From contig NZ_QOCF01000025.1 in the NCBI RefSeq assembly GCF_003318255.1, positions 1-64,000 of the forward strand: a stretch of 64,000 nt of DNA, written 5' to 3'. Both the position numbers and the translations under genes were made by a program. Of this stretch, positions 39,561 to 48,641 are shown piece after piece (position 1 is the stretch's first letter; each line of letters opens with the position of its first letter). The DNA comes from Ruegeria sp. A3M17 (GTDB taxonomy: Bacteria > Pseudomonadota > Alphaproteobacteria > Rhodobacterales > Rhodobacteraceae). Under the pieces are notes generated by a model that did not search any database, had not been told where the DNA came from, and saw only the letters and a list, made by a program, of their open reading frames with translations.

Positions 39561-40358
39561 TCAGCCGATACGGCCGGTGATGTAGCTTTCCGTGCGGGGG
39601 TCTTCGGGGTTGGTAAATATCTGCCCGGTCTCGCCGAATTCCACCAGATTGCCCAAATGGAAGAACGCCGTTTTCTGGCTCACCCGCGCAGCCTGTTGCA
39701 TTGAGTGTGTCACGATTACCACCGAATAGCGCGAACGCAGTTCGTCGATCAGTTCCTCGACCTGAGCGGTAGCAATCGGGTCCAGCGCCGAGCATGGCTC
39801 ATCCATCAGCAAAACCTCTGGTTCCGTTGCCACGGCACGGGCAATGCACAGGCGCTGTTGCTGACCACCGGACAGGCCTGTGCCGGGGGCGTCCAGGCGG
39901 TCTTTGACCTCATCCCAGATCGCAGCGCGACGCAGGGATTTCTCAACGATATCATCCAATTCAGCTTTGTTCTTTGCAAGGCCATGGATGCGCGGGCCAT
40001 AGGCCACGTTGTCATAGATCGACTTGGGGAACGGGTTGGGTTTCTGAAACACCATTCCGACCTTGGCACGCAACTGCACCGGGTCGACGCGTTTGTCGTA
40101 AATGTCTTCGCCGTCCAGCAGGATATCGCCCTCGACCCGGCAGATGTCGATGGTGTCGTTCATCCGGTTGAGGCAGCGCAGAAAGGTGGACTTGCCGCAG
40201 CCCGACGGGCCGATAAAGGCCGTTACGGTCTTGTCCTCGATCTGGACGTCCACGTCCTTGATGGCGTGCGTGTCGCCGTAATAAACCTGAACGTTGTTCG
40301 CGGCGATCTTGATGGCTTTGGAGTCCACGGTTCTCTCCACTCGTGTCATATCATTCAT
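39561..40358 (-). CDS. pstB: Phosphate ABC transporter ATPase PstB
   Basis: This is a 265-residue ABC ATPase with Walker [10 protein letters not shown] near residue 41, signature LSGGQQQR, and Walker [14 protein letters not shown]. The segment [23 protein letters not shown] is diagnostic for PstB. I chose ATG 40358, preceded by a GGGGG ribosome site; an ATG at 40370 would overlap that site. It powers high-affinity phosphate import through PstC-PstA. Confidence 0.97.
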   Translation of the reverse strand: MNDMTRVERTVDSKAIKIAANNVQVYYGDTHAIKDVDVQIEDKTVTAFIGPSGCGKSTFLRCLNRMNDTIDICRVEGDILLDGEDIYDKRVDPVQLRAKVGMVFQKPNPFPKSIYDNVAYGPRIHGLAKNKAELDDIVEKSLRRAAIWDEVKDRLDAPGTGLSGGQQQRLCIARAVATEPEVLLMDEPCSALDPIATAQVEELIDELRSRYSVVIVTHSMQQAARVSQKTAFFHLGNLVEFGETGQIFTNPEDPRTESYITGRIG

Positions 40359-40370
40359 AATGGCCCCCAT

Positions 40371-41732
40371 TTACCAGCGGCGTTCAAAGCGGCGGCGCAG
40401 AAGTACCGCAATGGTGTTCATTGTAACGAGGAAGATCAACAGGATGATGATGCCCCCCCATGCGCGTTCGTAAAAGGCCGGGTCGGCGCGTTTGGACCAT
40501 TCATAGATCTGTGCTGGCATGGCCGAGTTTGGCGACAGGAAACCCGCGACAATTCCGTCGGGCGGGTTCGAGGCGATAAAGCCCACCATCCCGATCAGCA
40601 GCAGAGGTGCGGTTTCCCCCAACGCCTGCGCCAGACCAATGATGGTGCCGGTCAGAATACCGGGCGCGGCCAACGGCAGAACGTGATGGAACACGGCCTG
40701 CATTTTCGAGGCCCCTACCCCCAGCGCCGCATCCCGGATCGACGGCGGAACCGCCTTCAGCGACGCGCGGGTCGAGATGATGATCGTCGGCAGCGTCATC
40801 AGTGTCAGCACCAGACCACCCACCAGCGGGGCCGAAGTTGGGAGATGCATGTAGTTGATGAACACAGCCAGACCCAGAATACCGAACACGATCGACGGCA
40901 CCGCGGCCAGATTCGAGATGTTGACTTCGATGATATCTGTCAGCCGGTTTTGTGGCGCGAATTCCTCAAGATAGATTGAGGCCGCCACACCGATGGGCAA
41001 GGCCAGGGCCAGAACCACCAACATCATAAACAGTGAACCCAGCATGGAGACGCCGATCCCCGCGGCTTCGGGTCGCTGGTCCGACGCATCGGCGCCGAAA
41101 ATGAAATCCGGGTTGAAGGCTTTGTACAGCACGCCCGCATCGCGCAACTGATCCACGAAATCCAACTGTTCGACCGAAATGCTTTTGTCGTTGGCAATCG
41201 ACTCGCGGGTTACGCGGCCTTTCAAATAGCCATCGACCCGGCTGTTGACCAAAAAGCGAAAGCTGACGGTCTTACCGATCTCACCGGGGTCGGCGATGAC
41301 ATAGTTTCGCAACTCGGCCTGAGCTGCTTTGGACAGGATCTTGCCCATTGCCTTGGGTTTCAAGTCGGTCTGGATGCCAAACTTTTCAACTTCGCTTTCC
41401 AGCGCGGCGGCAATTAGAGGGGCATAGCCAAAGGTCGATACCTTCTTGATATCCTTGATATTGCGGTTGCCCTTTTTGTCCAGCTTGTCGGCTTTTAGTT
41501 CGACATTTAGTTCAAGAAAGCTTTGCTGAAAGGCACCGGTGCCAGCGGTGACAATATTGGTCACCAGCACAATCAGCATCAGCAAGCCGATCCCGATGGC
41601 GGCGACGCCGTACATCTTGAACCGGCTTTCAGCCGCATTGCGCCGCTTGGTCCGTGCATCCTTTTCGAACAGCGAGCCACCTTTGGGCTTCGTGGTCGGA
41701 GCAGCGTTAGGTGTTTGGGAAATATCGGTCAT
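40371..41732 (-). CDS. pstA: Phosphate ABC transporter permease PstA (long form, DUF3333)
   Basis: This is a 453-residue permease, much longer than the ~290-residue enterobacterial PstA. The first ~200 residues hold a membrane helix (about 45-67) and a periplasmic part of the DUF3333 type. The C-terminal ~250 residues are the usual permease domain with the EAA loop region DAALGVGASKMQAVFHHVLPLAAPGIL. This long form is common in alphaproteobacteria. It overlaps pstC by 4 bases. Confidence 0.95.
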   Translation of the reverse strand: MTDISQTPNAAPTTKPKGGSLFEKDARTKRRNAAESRFKMYGVAAIGIGLLMLIVLVTNIVTAGTGAFQQSFLELNVELKADKLDKKGNRNIKDIKKVSTFGYAPLIAAALESEVEKFGIQTDLKPKAMGKILSKAAQAELRNYVIADPGEIGKTVSFRFLVNSRVDGYLKGRVTRESIANDKSISVEQLDFVDQLRDAGVLYKAFNPDFIFGADASDQRPEAAGIGVSMLGSLFMMLVVLALALPIGVAASIYLEEFAPQNRLTDIIEVNISNLAAVPSIVFGILGLAVFINYMHLPTSAPLVGGLVLTLMTLPTIIISTRASLKAVPPSIRDAALGVGASKMQAVFHHVLPLAAPGILTGTIIGLAQALGETAPLLLIGMVGFIASNPPDGIVAGFLSPNSAMPAQIYEWSKRADPAFYERAWGGIIILLIFLVTMNTIAVLLRRRFERRW

Positions 41733-43201
41733 TCGTACTGCTCCCGGTATTTGCGTACGATGTAGAGGGCGAAGATGTTCAGCCCTAGCGTGATGATGAA
41801 CAGGGTCAGACCCAGCGCAAAGGCCACCAGCGTTTCGGGGCTGGCAAAATCGGTATCGCCGGTCAGCTGGCTGACAATCCGCGTGGTGATGGTGGTCATC
41901 GCCTCGAACGGGTTGCCCGAGAATTTGGCAATCGCACCGGCGGCCATCACAACAATCATCGTTTCACCGATGGCCCGGCTTGCCGCCAGAAGGATCGCAC
42001 CGACGATACCCGGCAAGGCGGCCGGCAGGATCACATTGCGCACGGTTTCCGAATGCGTCGCGCCCAGACCCAGCGAGCCGTCGCGCATGGTTTGTGGCAC
42101 CGCGTTGATAATGTCGTCCGACAGTGACGAGACAAACGGGATCAGCATGATCCCCATAACCAACCCGGCAGTCAGAACCGCGTTCGAGCTGGCCATCCAG
42201 TCCACACCCAGTATGCCGCCATCGCCGAACATCGACACCAAGGCCGGACCCACAGTCAGCAAAGCAAACAGACCGTAAACGATGGTCGGGATACCGGCGA
42301 GGATTTCCAACAGCGGCTTGGCGATGGACCGCGTTATGCCCGAGGCATACTCGGACAGGTAAATCGCGGCGAACAGTCCAATCGGGACCGCCACAAGCAG
42401 CGCGATCACTGAAATGTACAGCGTGCCCCACAACAGTGGCAGGATCGACAGCTCACTGCCGCCACGAAAGTTCGGGGCCCATGTGCTGCCAAAAAAGAAA
42501 TCCTTCCACGAATGCAGCTGGAAGAAGTTCATCGTCTCAAACAGCATCGACAGAACAATGCCGATGGTTGTCAGGATCGCAATCGACGCGGCCAGCAATA
42601 GCAGGGCCAGAACCCCCTGCTCTACCACGTTACGAGCCCGGAATTCCTTGTGCGTACGCACATAGGCAAAGGCAGCCCCAAGCAGCGCCAACGCCAAAAC
42701 CACGACCTGCATCGCAACTGTCCCTGAGGACGTCATGCTGCGGAACTTCTGTGCCGCAACCAAAATCGGCTGCGTGACGTCCTGCGTCAGAATCTGGCCT
42801 GCGTCTTTCAGCGTTTTAGTCAGCGCATCAGTATCCGCATTGCCGTTTCGGGCTTGAGTTTCGGTCATCGCACCGCTGGCGACAGCGCCGTCCAGGCCGT
42901 AGGCGACACGGCGCACTTCGCTCATGATCAGGCCGCGATCCGACCCCTCGAGCAATGCCTGATCGGGAATAAGGCCGGATACCGTGCTGTTTACGATCAT
43001 CGGTTGGGCAAGAAGCCAGACGATCAGCACCCCAACTGCGGGAACCAGAGCCGTCAGCGCGACGTTGTAGCCGTAGTAAGACGGTAAAGAATGCAAATCG
43101 CGGACGTTACCACCCGCACTTGCCAAAGCGCGGGACCGACCCGCAAAAAATCCGATCACTGCCAGCGCAAGCAGGATAAGCAACAGCCAGGATAACGCCA
43201 T
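41729..43201 (-). CDS. pstC: Phosphate ABC transporter permease PstC (long form)
   Basis: This is a 490-residue permease with an extended N-terminal half: a helix at residues 2-20, another near 50-70, a ~90-residue periplasmic stretch, then the standard PstC permease domain. SLYIS-type coupling loop region: DGSLGLGATHSETVRNVILPAALPGI. It forms the membrane channel with PstA. A terminator-like hairpin separates it from pstS. Confidence 0.95.
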   Translation of the reverse strand: MALSWLLLILLALAVIGFFAGRSRALASAGGNVRDLHSLPSYYGYNVALTALVPAVGVLIVWLLAQPMIVNSTVSGLIPDQALLEGSDRGLIMSEVRRVAYGLDGAVASGAMTETQARNGNADTDALTKTLKDAGQILTQDVTQPILVAAQKFRSMTSSGTVAMQVVVLALALLGAAFAYVRTHKEFRARNVVEQGVLALLLLAASIAILTTIGIVLSMLFETMNFFQLHSWKDFFFGSTWAPNFRGGSELSILPLLWGTLYISVIALLVAVPIGLFAAIYLSEYASGITRSIAKPLLEILAGIPTIVYGLFALLTVGPALVSMFGDGGILGVDWMASSNAVLTAGLVMGIMLIPFVSSLSDDIINAVPQTMRDGSLGLGATHSETVRNVILPAALPGIVGAILLAASRAIGETMIVVMAAGAIAKFSGNPFEAMTTITTRIVSQLTGDTDFASPETLVAFALGLTLFIITLGLNIFALYIVRKYREQYE

Positions 43202-43232
43202 GAGAACTCCGTGGGGATGGCAGAGATGGAGT

Positions 43233-43268
43233 CAAAAAGAACCGGGGCGTGAAAAACCGCCCCGGTTC
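43233..43268 (-). terminator. Terminator/attenuator between pstS and pstC
   Basis: On the minus strand GAACCGGGGCG pairs perfectly with CGCCCCGGTTC around an eight-base loop and is followed by five T residues. It probably lets most transcripts stop after pstS, so that more binding protein is made than permease. Confidence 0.85.
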
Positions 43269-43283
43269 CGTTCGTAATTGTGA

Positions 43284-44324
43284 TTAGGAACCACTGCCCA
43301 GCGTGGTTTCGTTGGCAACCGCTTCCTGTACATTGACCAGCTCAGGGTCAGATACCAGGCCGTATTCTGCCAGCGGACCGTCGGGGCCTGCGATCTCGTC
43401 AGCGACGAAGAACTCAGCGTATTCTTTCAGGCCGGGGATCACGCCGATATGGGCTTTCTTCACGTAGAAGAACAGCGGGCGCGAAACCGGATATTCGCCG
43501 GTTGCAATCGACTCGGTCGACGGAACAACGTCGGACATGGTTGCGACCTGCAGCTTGTCGGTGTTGTTCTCGTAGAACGCCAGACCAAAAACGCCGATGC
43601 CGTCCTTGTTGCTGTCGATACGGGCCAGAGTTTCGGTGTAGTCACCGTCGATGTCGACCGAAACACCGTCGGTGCGCAGAGCGATACAGGCTTTCTCGGC
43701 GGCTTTCTTATCGTCGCCATTGGCCGCTTTGTAGACGTCGAAATCTCCCAGATGCTCACAACCAGCCAGGATCACTTTGTCCTCGAACACTTCACGTGTG
43801 CCGTGCTTGGTGCCCGGGATGAAGGCCGCGATCGGCTGTGCCGGGAAGTCTGGGTTTACGTCGGCCCAGGTTTTATTCGGGTTGTCGACCAGTTCTCCGT
43901 CAACAACGATCTGTGCGGACAGGGCTTTGTACCAGTCTTCCGGCGTGAACTCGAACGAGTTGCCGTTGATGTCGGATGCGAAGACGATGCCATCATAACC
44001 GATCTGAACTTCGATGATGTCGGTCACGCCGTTTTCAGCGCAGGCTTTGATTTCTTTTTCACGGATCTGGCGCGATGCGTTCGCAACGTCGATGGTGTTT
44101 TCGCCAACACCTTCACAGAAACGCTTCAGACCTGCCGAGGAACCACCCGATTCAACAACCGGTGTCGGGAAGTCAAAATTCTCACCGAAGGCTTCTGCTA
44201 CAATCGAGGCGTATGGCAGCACGGTTGAAGAACCCGCAACCTGAACCTGATCACGAGCGGCGGCCGCGGTGGCCGATACAGCAGCAATGGTAAGCGCCGA
44301 AGCCGACAGTTTTACAAAGGACAT
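43284..44324 (-). CDS. pstS: Phosphate-binding periplasmic protein PstS
   Basis: This is a 346-residue binding protein with a signal peptide ending near residue 22 (TAAAARDQ). Mature motifs VAGSSTVLPYASIV and GGSSAGLKRFCEG are the phosphate-binding loops of the PstS family, and DVANASRQIREKE follows. The start at 44324 has an AGGGAGA site and begins the signal peptide; a longer frame to 44477 would cover the Pho boxes and is rejected. Expressed in phosphate starvation, judging by the Pho boxes. Confidence 0.96.
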   Translation of the reverse strand: MSFVKLSASALTIAAVSATAAAARDQVQVAGSSTVLPYASIVAEAFGENFDFPTPVVESGGSSAGLKRFCEGVGENTIDVANASRQIREKEIKACAENGVTDIIEVQIGYDGIVFASDINGNSFEFTPEDWYKALSAQIVVDGELVDNPNKTWADVNPDFPAQPIAAFIPGTKHGTREVFEDKVILAGCEHLGDFDVYKAANGDDKKAAEKACIALRTDGVSVDIDGDYTETLARIDSNKDGIGVFGLAFYENNTDKLQVATMSDVVPSTESIATGEYPVSRPLFFYVKKAHIGVIPGLKEYAEFFVADEIAGPDGPLAEYGLVSDPELVNVQEAVANETTLGSGS

Positions 44325-44393
44325 TTCAGTCTCCCTGAAAAGATAAATTGTGATCACCCCATGATGATCTGCGAGAACTCCTAAAAGCCGTGC

Positions 44394-44432
44394 GTAAGCC
44401 TTTTGTGACAAGTACGTAACGGTTTTATGACA
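44394..44432 (-). promoter_or_regulatory. Two tandem Pho boxes upstream of pstS
   Basis: On the minus strand TGTCATAAAACCGTTAC (44432-44416) and TGTCACAAAAGGCTTAC (44410-44394) lie in the same direction exactly 22 bases apart. Each has the TGTCA-type half followed by an A-rich centre and a weaker second half, as in known PhoB sites. Their place 70-110 bases before the pstS start suits PhoB activation. Confidence 0.8.
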
Positions 44433-44516
44433 CGTAACGATTTTCTTAAGTTTTCTTAACTGGACAGTGCGGAACACCGCGCGCGTCTGAAATGAACCTG
44501 CGTCATAGGCCGAAAA

Positions 44517-45563
44517 TCAGTGCGGCAAAATCACTGTAAATACAGAGCCTTTGCCCAGGTCGCTTTCGACCCGCAACCGCCCCCTGTGGCGGTTTACAAT
44601 ATGTTTTACAATCGCAAGGCCCAGCCCTGTACCGCCTAGCTCGCGGGATCTGTGACTGTCGGCGCGATAGAATCGCTCAGTCAGGCGTGGCAGATGTACG
44701 GCATCAATGCCCGGGCCTTTGTCTGCGATCTGTACCCGAACCGCAGGGCCGCGCATCGCGGTGTCGCGCTCGGATGCCTGAATGCGCACATCAACACTAC
44801 CGCCGCTCCCACCATATTTGATGGCGTTCTCGATCAGGTTCGTGAACACTTGGCGCAGTTGGTCGCTGTCTCCGGTCACCGAAATTGGCCCCGAAGACGT
44901 ATCCAATGTCAGGTCCACATTTGCAGCCTCGGCCAGAGGACGCAGCGTTGTCAGCGTAGATTGCAGCAGGCCCGTCAGATCAAGCTGCTCCCTGGGGCGA
45001 ACCCGCTCTTCGCTCTCGACCCGGTTCAGAGATAGCAGATCGCCGACCAGCCGGTTCATCCGATTGGCTTCGTCGGTCATGATCTGCAGAAACCGCTCAC
45101 GGGCGGCTGCATCGTCTCGCGCTGGACCGCGCAATGTTTCTATGAATCCCATCAGAGCGGTCAGAGGTGTACGCAATTCGTGGCTGACATTTGCCACGAA
45201 GTCGCGTCTCATTTGTCCGGCCTGTTCCAGATGTGTGACGTCTTGGAAAACGACCATCACTGCACCGCCCTCCACCGCGCCCACACCGTTCATGTAACGG
45301 CATTGCACTTCAAAAGTGGTGTCCTGAGCACCATCATTGGACAGATGGCGCGTTTTAGCTGGGCCCTTGCTGCGCAGGCTCTGCTCCATCGCATCGATGA
45401 CTTGCGGCTGCCGAAGGATCGTCGCGAAATGACGGCCTTCAATGTTTTGACCCAGCAATGTTCTGGCTTCGGTGTTGGCCGCTATGATGCGCTCGGTCTG
45501 ATCAACCATAAGCGTGGGCATTGGAATGGCCGACACAATTTCAGCAAGCAGGTCGTTTGGCAT
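44517..45563 (-). CDS. phoR: Phosphate regulon sensor kinase PhoR (no membrane segment)
   Basis: This is a 348-residue histidine kinase. A PAS domain covers about residues 5-110 and is followed by the H box FVANVSHELRTPL with H128, the N box LIENAIKYG and G boxes DKGPGIDAVHLPRLTERFYR and GGTGLGLAI. No hydrophobic stretch long enough to cross the membrane is present, unlike E. coli PhoR, so it should be soluble and rely on PhoU/PstB contact. A TTG at 45593 could add 10 residues. It precedes pstS with the Pho boxes between. Confidence 0.93.
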   Translation of the reverse strand: MPNDLLAEIVSAIPMPTLMVDQTERIIAANTEARTLLGQNIEGRHFATILRQPQVIDAMEQSLRSKGPAKTRHLSNDGAQDTTFEVQCRYMNGVGAVEGGAVMVVFQDVTHLEQAGQMRRDFVANVSHELRTPLTALMGFIETLRGPARDDAAARERFLQIMTDEANRMNRLVGDLLSLNRVESEERVRPREQLDLTGLLQSTLTTLRPLAEAANVDLTLDTSSGPISVTGDSDQLRQVFTNLIENAIKYGGSGGSVDVRIQASERDTAMRGPAVRVQIADKGPGIDAVHLPRLTERFYRADSHRSRELGGTGLGLAIVKHIVNRHRGRLRVESDLGKGSVFTVILPH

Positions 45564-45594
45564 TTCCGTCACTCTTGATGCGTTTGGAATCAAC

Positions 45595-46119
45595 CTAGGA
45601 CACAGGTTTCAAAGTTTTGCGAAACGCGCGCATATTCTGCTGATAGTGAAGCGCGCTGAAGGTGATTTTTTGCGCTGCCGCCGCATCCAGTTCCCGCACA
45701 ACTTTGCCCGGCGACCCCATGACCAGAGAATTATCGGGTATCTCTTTGCCTTCCGTAATCAGGGCGCCGGCACCGATCAGGCAGTTTTTCCCGATCTTCG
45801 CCCCATTCAGAACAATCGCGCCCATTCCGATCAGCGTGTTTTCCCCGATCGTGCAGCCATGCAGCATGACCTTGTGTCCGATGGTGCAGTTTTTACCAAT
45901 GGTCAGCGGATACCCGGCGTCGATATGCATGACGCAGTTTTCCTGGACGTTACTACCCTCGCCCACGCGAATCTCTTCGTGGTCGGCGCGGATGGTGCAG
46001 CCGAACCAGACCGAGGCTCCCTGTTCCAGAACGACTTTCCCAATCAGGTTGGCGTCCGGCGCAACCCAGGTGTCTTCGTGGATTTGCGGAACGTTTTCAC
46101 CCAAAGCGTAAATGGTCAT
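45595..46119 (-). CDS. Gamma-class carbonic anhydrase-like protein
   Basis: This is a 174-residue left-handed beta-helix protein made of hexapeptide repeats. The putative zinc histidines are present in CVMHIDAG and [10 protein letters not shown], in the usual spacing of gamma carbonic anhydrase and its homologues (YrdA, PaaY). Some members have weak or no anhydrase activity, so the reaction is uncertain. Its start overlaps the gmk stop by 4 bases. Confidence 0.92.
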   Translation of the reverse strand: MTIYALGENVPQIHEDTWVAPDANLIGKVVLEQGASVWFGCTIRADHEEIRVGEGSNVQENCVMHIDAGYPLTIGKNCTIGHKVMLHGCTIGENTLIGMGAIVLNGAKIGKNCLIGAGALITEGKEIPDNSLVMGSPGKVVRELDAAAAQKITFSALHYQQNMRAFRKTLKPVS

Positions 46120-46757
46120 GCCAAACCCTCAAATTCGTTTTGCAACGTGCGGACATGGTTTTGCAGGCTGGGCTGCTGGATGCGGCGCATGCGTTCTGCA
46201 CTGACGATGGTTTTCAGCTTTTCCTCGGTGGCATCCAGATCATCATTGATCAGAACATAGTCATAATAGCCCCAGTGGCTGATCTCATCCCAGCTTTTAA
46301 ACATCCGTTTTTCGATCACGTCTTCACTGTCCTGACCGCGGCCTTCCAGCCTGCGACGCAGTTCGGGGATCGACGGAGGCAAGATAAAGATCGACAGGGC
46401 GTGCTTGCCCAGATCCGAATTGCGAATTTGCACCTCACCTTGCCAGTCCACGTCAAACAAAACGTCTTTGCCGCTGTTAATGGACTCGCGTACCGGACCC
46501 GCAGGTGAGCCGTAGAAATTGCCGAACACGTGCGCATGTTCCAGCATTTGTCCCTCGGACACCTGCTGCCGGAACGCATCTTCACTAAGGAAGTAATACT
46601 CGCGCCCGTCTTGTTCCCCCGAACGTGGCGCGCGGGTGGTGGCCGAGACCGAAAACTCAAGCTCAGAGTCCCATTGCATCAGCCGCTTGGCCAGGGTCGA
46701 TTTACCGGCGCCTGAAGGCGAGGACAGAATGATTAATAGGCCGCGTCGATCCGCCAT
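46116..46757 (-). CDS. gmk: Guanylate kinase
   Basis: This is a 213-residue Gmk converting GMP to GDP with ATP. The P-loop is [10 protein letters not shown] at residues 12-21, and [19 protein letters not shown] is the GMP-binding segment. [11 protein letters not shown] near residue 168 is also typical. It lies 16 bases after the yicC-like gene, the common yicC-gmk pairing. Confidence 0.97.
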   Translation of the reverse strand: MADRRGLLIILSSPSGAGKSTLAKRLMQWDSELEFSVSATTRAPRSGEQDGREYYFLSEDAFRQQVSEGQMLEHAHVFGNFYGSPAGPVRESINSGKDVLFDVDWQGEVQIRNSDLGKHALSIFILPPSIPELRRRLEGRGQDSEDVIEKRMFKSWDEISHWGYYDYVLINDDLDATEEKLKTIVSAERMRRIQQPSLQNHVRTLQNEFEGLA

Positions 46758-46773
46758 TTGGGCGCTCCTGTGG

Positions 46774-47664
46774 TTATTCTACGTTCTGCACTTGCTCGCG
46801 CATCTGATCTATTACGGCTTTCAACTCAAGGCCTACAGCTGTCAACTCCGCGCTTTGCGCCTTTGAGCATAAAGTATTGGCCTCGCGGTTGAACTCCTGC
46901 ATCAGGAAATCCAGCTTACGACCGACCGCCGCGTCCTGCGCCAGCAGATCCCGCGCCGCCACGACATGCGCTTTCAGGCGATCAATCTCTTCGGTGATGT
47001 CCGCCTTGACGGTGATTAACGCCAATTCCTGCGCTACGCGGTCCGGGTCAGCCCCCTGCGCGTTGTCCATCACCCGCGCCAGATTATCTCGCAGCGCCTC
47101 GGCCATCTTTTCCTTGCGCTGCTCTGCCAGCTTTGCTGCCTGGACGGTCAGTGAAGCCACCTGCCCTAGTTGATCATCCAGAACAGTTGCCAGCGCCCGC
47201 CCCTCAGACTGGCGCATTTCTATGAATTCGCCCAATAGGGCACTGAACTCTGTCGTCAGTTGGCTAACCAACGGGCCCGGGTCATCCCCATCACTGCCCG
47301 CATCCAACATACCCTTGAGCGAGATCAGATCAGCGGCCGTCGAGGGCCCAAGGGTTACGTCCCGCGCAATGGCCATTTCCTGCGTTCGCGCCACAGCCTC
47401 AAGAACGGCAACCATCGCAGCTTCGTTCAGGACCAGGTCTGCCTGCGTCTCATCTCGGCTGAGGCGCAAGGACAATGTCACATTGCCTCGGCTTAGTTGT
47501 TTCGACAGGGCGACGCGCAACGCAGCCTCAAGCCCGGTCAACCAATCAGGAACACGCAGGCGCATGTCCAGCCCCTTGCCGTTCACGCTGCGCAACTCCC
47601 ACGTCCAGCTATGCGGCCCAAACGCCCCTTTGCCCGAGGCGAAACCCGTCATGGATTTTATCAT
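46774..47664 (-). CDS. YicC/YloC-family endoribonuclease
   Basis: This is a 296-residue YicC-type protein. It begins [12 protein letters not shown], followed by [18 protein letters not shown], and ends with [22 protein letters not shown], all strongly conserved in the family. E. coli YicC helps degrade the small RNA RyhB and acts as an endoribonuclease. The start at 47664 is preferred to 47679. It forms an operon with gmk and is divergent from the PAS-domain gene. Confidence 0.93.
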   Translation of the reverse strand: MIKSMTGFASGKGAFGPHSWTWELRSVNGKGLDMRLRVPDWLTGLEAALRVALSKQLSRGNVTLSLRLSRDETQADLVLNEAAMVAVLEAVARTQEMAIARDVTLGPSTAADLISLKGMLDAGSDGDDPGPLVSQLTTEFSALLGEFIEMRQSEGRALATVLDDQLGQVASLTVQAAKLAEQRKEKMAEALRDNLARVMDNAQGADPDRVAQELALITVKADITEEIDRLKAHVVAARDLLAQDAAVGRKLDFLMQEFNREANTLCSKAQSAELTAVGLELKAVIDQMREQVQNVE

Positions 47665-47769
47665 GCCTGCCCTTTCCATAGCTGCCCGTTTTCAGTTTGC
47701 TGGGCGCACCTAATGCGAACTGCGCGTACAGGGCAAGAGTTTGCTGACTCTGCCTTTGTCCGTCAGTTG

Positions 47770-47784
47770 TTAACCAATCGTTAA
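47770..47784. promoter_or_regulatory. CtrA-type site TTAA-N7-TTAA
   Basis: TTAACCAATCGTTAA matches the full CtrA consensus TTAA-N7-TTAA. It lies about 120 bases before the PAS-domain gene and 105 bases before the divergent yicC-like gene. ChpT, which phosphorylates CtrA, is also encoded in this window. Assignment is by motif only. Confidence 0.5.
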
Positions 47785-47906
47785 AGATTTGCTCCAAAAT
47801 TGAATCAACCTGCGTCAGTCTTACACCTGCGAACACTGGTCTCGGATAGGGGGCCCCAGTACTTCGCATTTTGTGAAAATGACGGTCGATAGGCGCCAGG
47901 GTGATA

Positions 47907-48584
47907 ATGATGAAAACCTTTTTCGGGAACGGTTTCGGGTCAAGTTTTGGAAAGATCGTCTCTATGGATCGTTTTGACAGCGGGCGCAGCCTTTCGCCCA
48001 TCCGGCAGGCCGAGGCGTATTGGACGGCACTTTTGAGAGGTGACGGGGTCCCCATGCGGTCGCACATCGACCCGCGCGGGCTTGAGAACATTTTGGAATA
48101 CACTTTCGTTCTGGAACGCATCGCCCCCGGGCTTACCCGGTTCCGTCTGGCTGGGAGGCATCTGAACCAACTGGCCGGGATGGAAGTGCGCGGCATGCCG
48201 CTGACCTCCTTCTTTGAACCCGGCGCGCGGGACCAGATCAAGACAGTTTCAGAACAGGTATTCGCACAGCCAGCAATCGCCAATCTGACCCTAGATTCAT
48301 CGGGCCGGTTGGGGCGTGTTCAATTACAGGCCCGCATGCTTTTATTGCCGCTGAAAAGTGATCTGGGTGATGTCAGCCGCATTCTGGGCGTAATGGTCAG
48401 CGACGGCGTAATCGGTGCAACACCCCGACGGTTCACAATCTCTGAAACCAGCTTGCGTCCGGTGTCGGATGTGCAGATTCCCAAACAACCGTCGCAAACG
48501 GTCGAGGCCGGTTTCGCAGAAGATCAGAAAAAATTTGACCGTCCCGGTTCACATCTGAGGCTGGTTGTGTCGCGCGACGACTAA
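47907..48584 (+). CDS. PAS-domain protein (PAS_5-like)
   Basis: This is a 225-residue protein whose residues ~30-165 fit the PAS_5 family seen in alphaproteobacteria (PIRQAEAYWTALLRGDGVPMRSHIDPRGLE in pieces, then LERIAPGLTRFRLAGRHLNQLAGMEVRGMPL). There is no output domain, so it may sense a signal and act on a partner. Start codons GTG 47901, ATG 47907 and ATG 47910 are close together. A CtrA-like site lies upstream. Function unknown. Confidence 0.8.
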   Translation: MMKTFFGNGFGSSFGKIVSMDRFDSGRSLSPIRQAEAYWTALLRGDGVPMRSHIDPRGLENILEYTFVLERIAPGLTRFRLAGRHLNQLAGMEVRGMPLTSFFEPGARDQIKTVSEQVFAQPAIANLTLDSSGRLGRVQLQARMLLLPLKSDLGDVSRILGVMVSDGVIGATPRRFTISETSLRPVSDVQIPKQPSQTVEAGFAEDQKKFDRPGSHLRLVVSRDD

Positions 48585-48591
48585 TCACAAA

Positions 48592-48624
48592 CAAAAAAGG
48601 CGGACCTGTGCAGCCCGCCTTTTC
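48592..48624. terminator. Bidirectional terminator between PAS gene and DAHP synthase gene
   Basis: AAGGCGG (48597-48603) pairs with CCGCCTT (48615-48621), with an A run on the left and a T run on the right. The two flanking genes converge on it. Confidence 0.8.
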
Positions 48625-48641
48625 GTTGATTTTCGACAACC

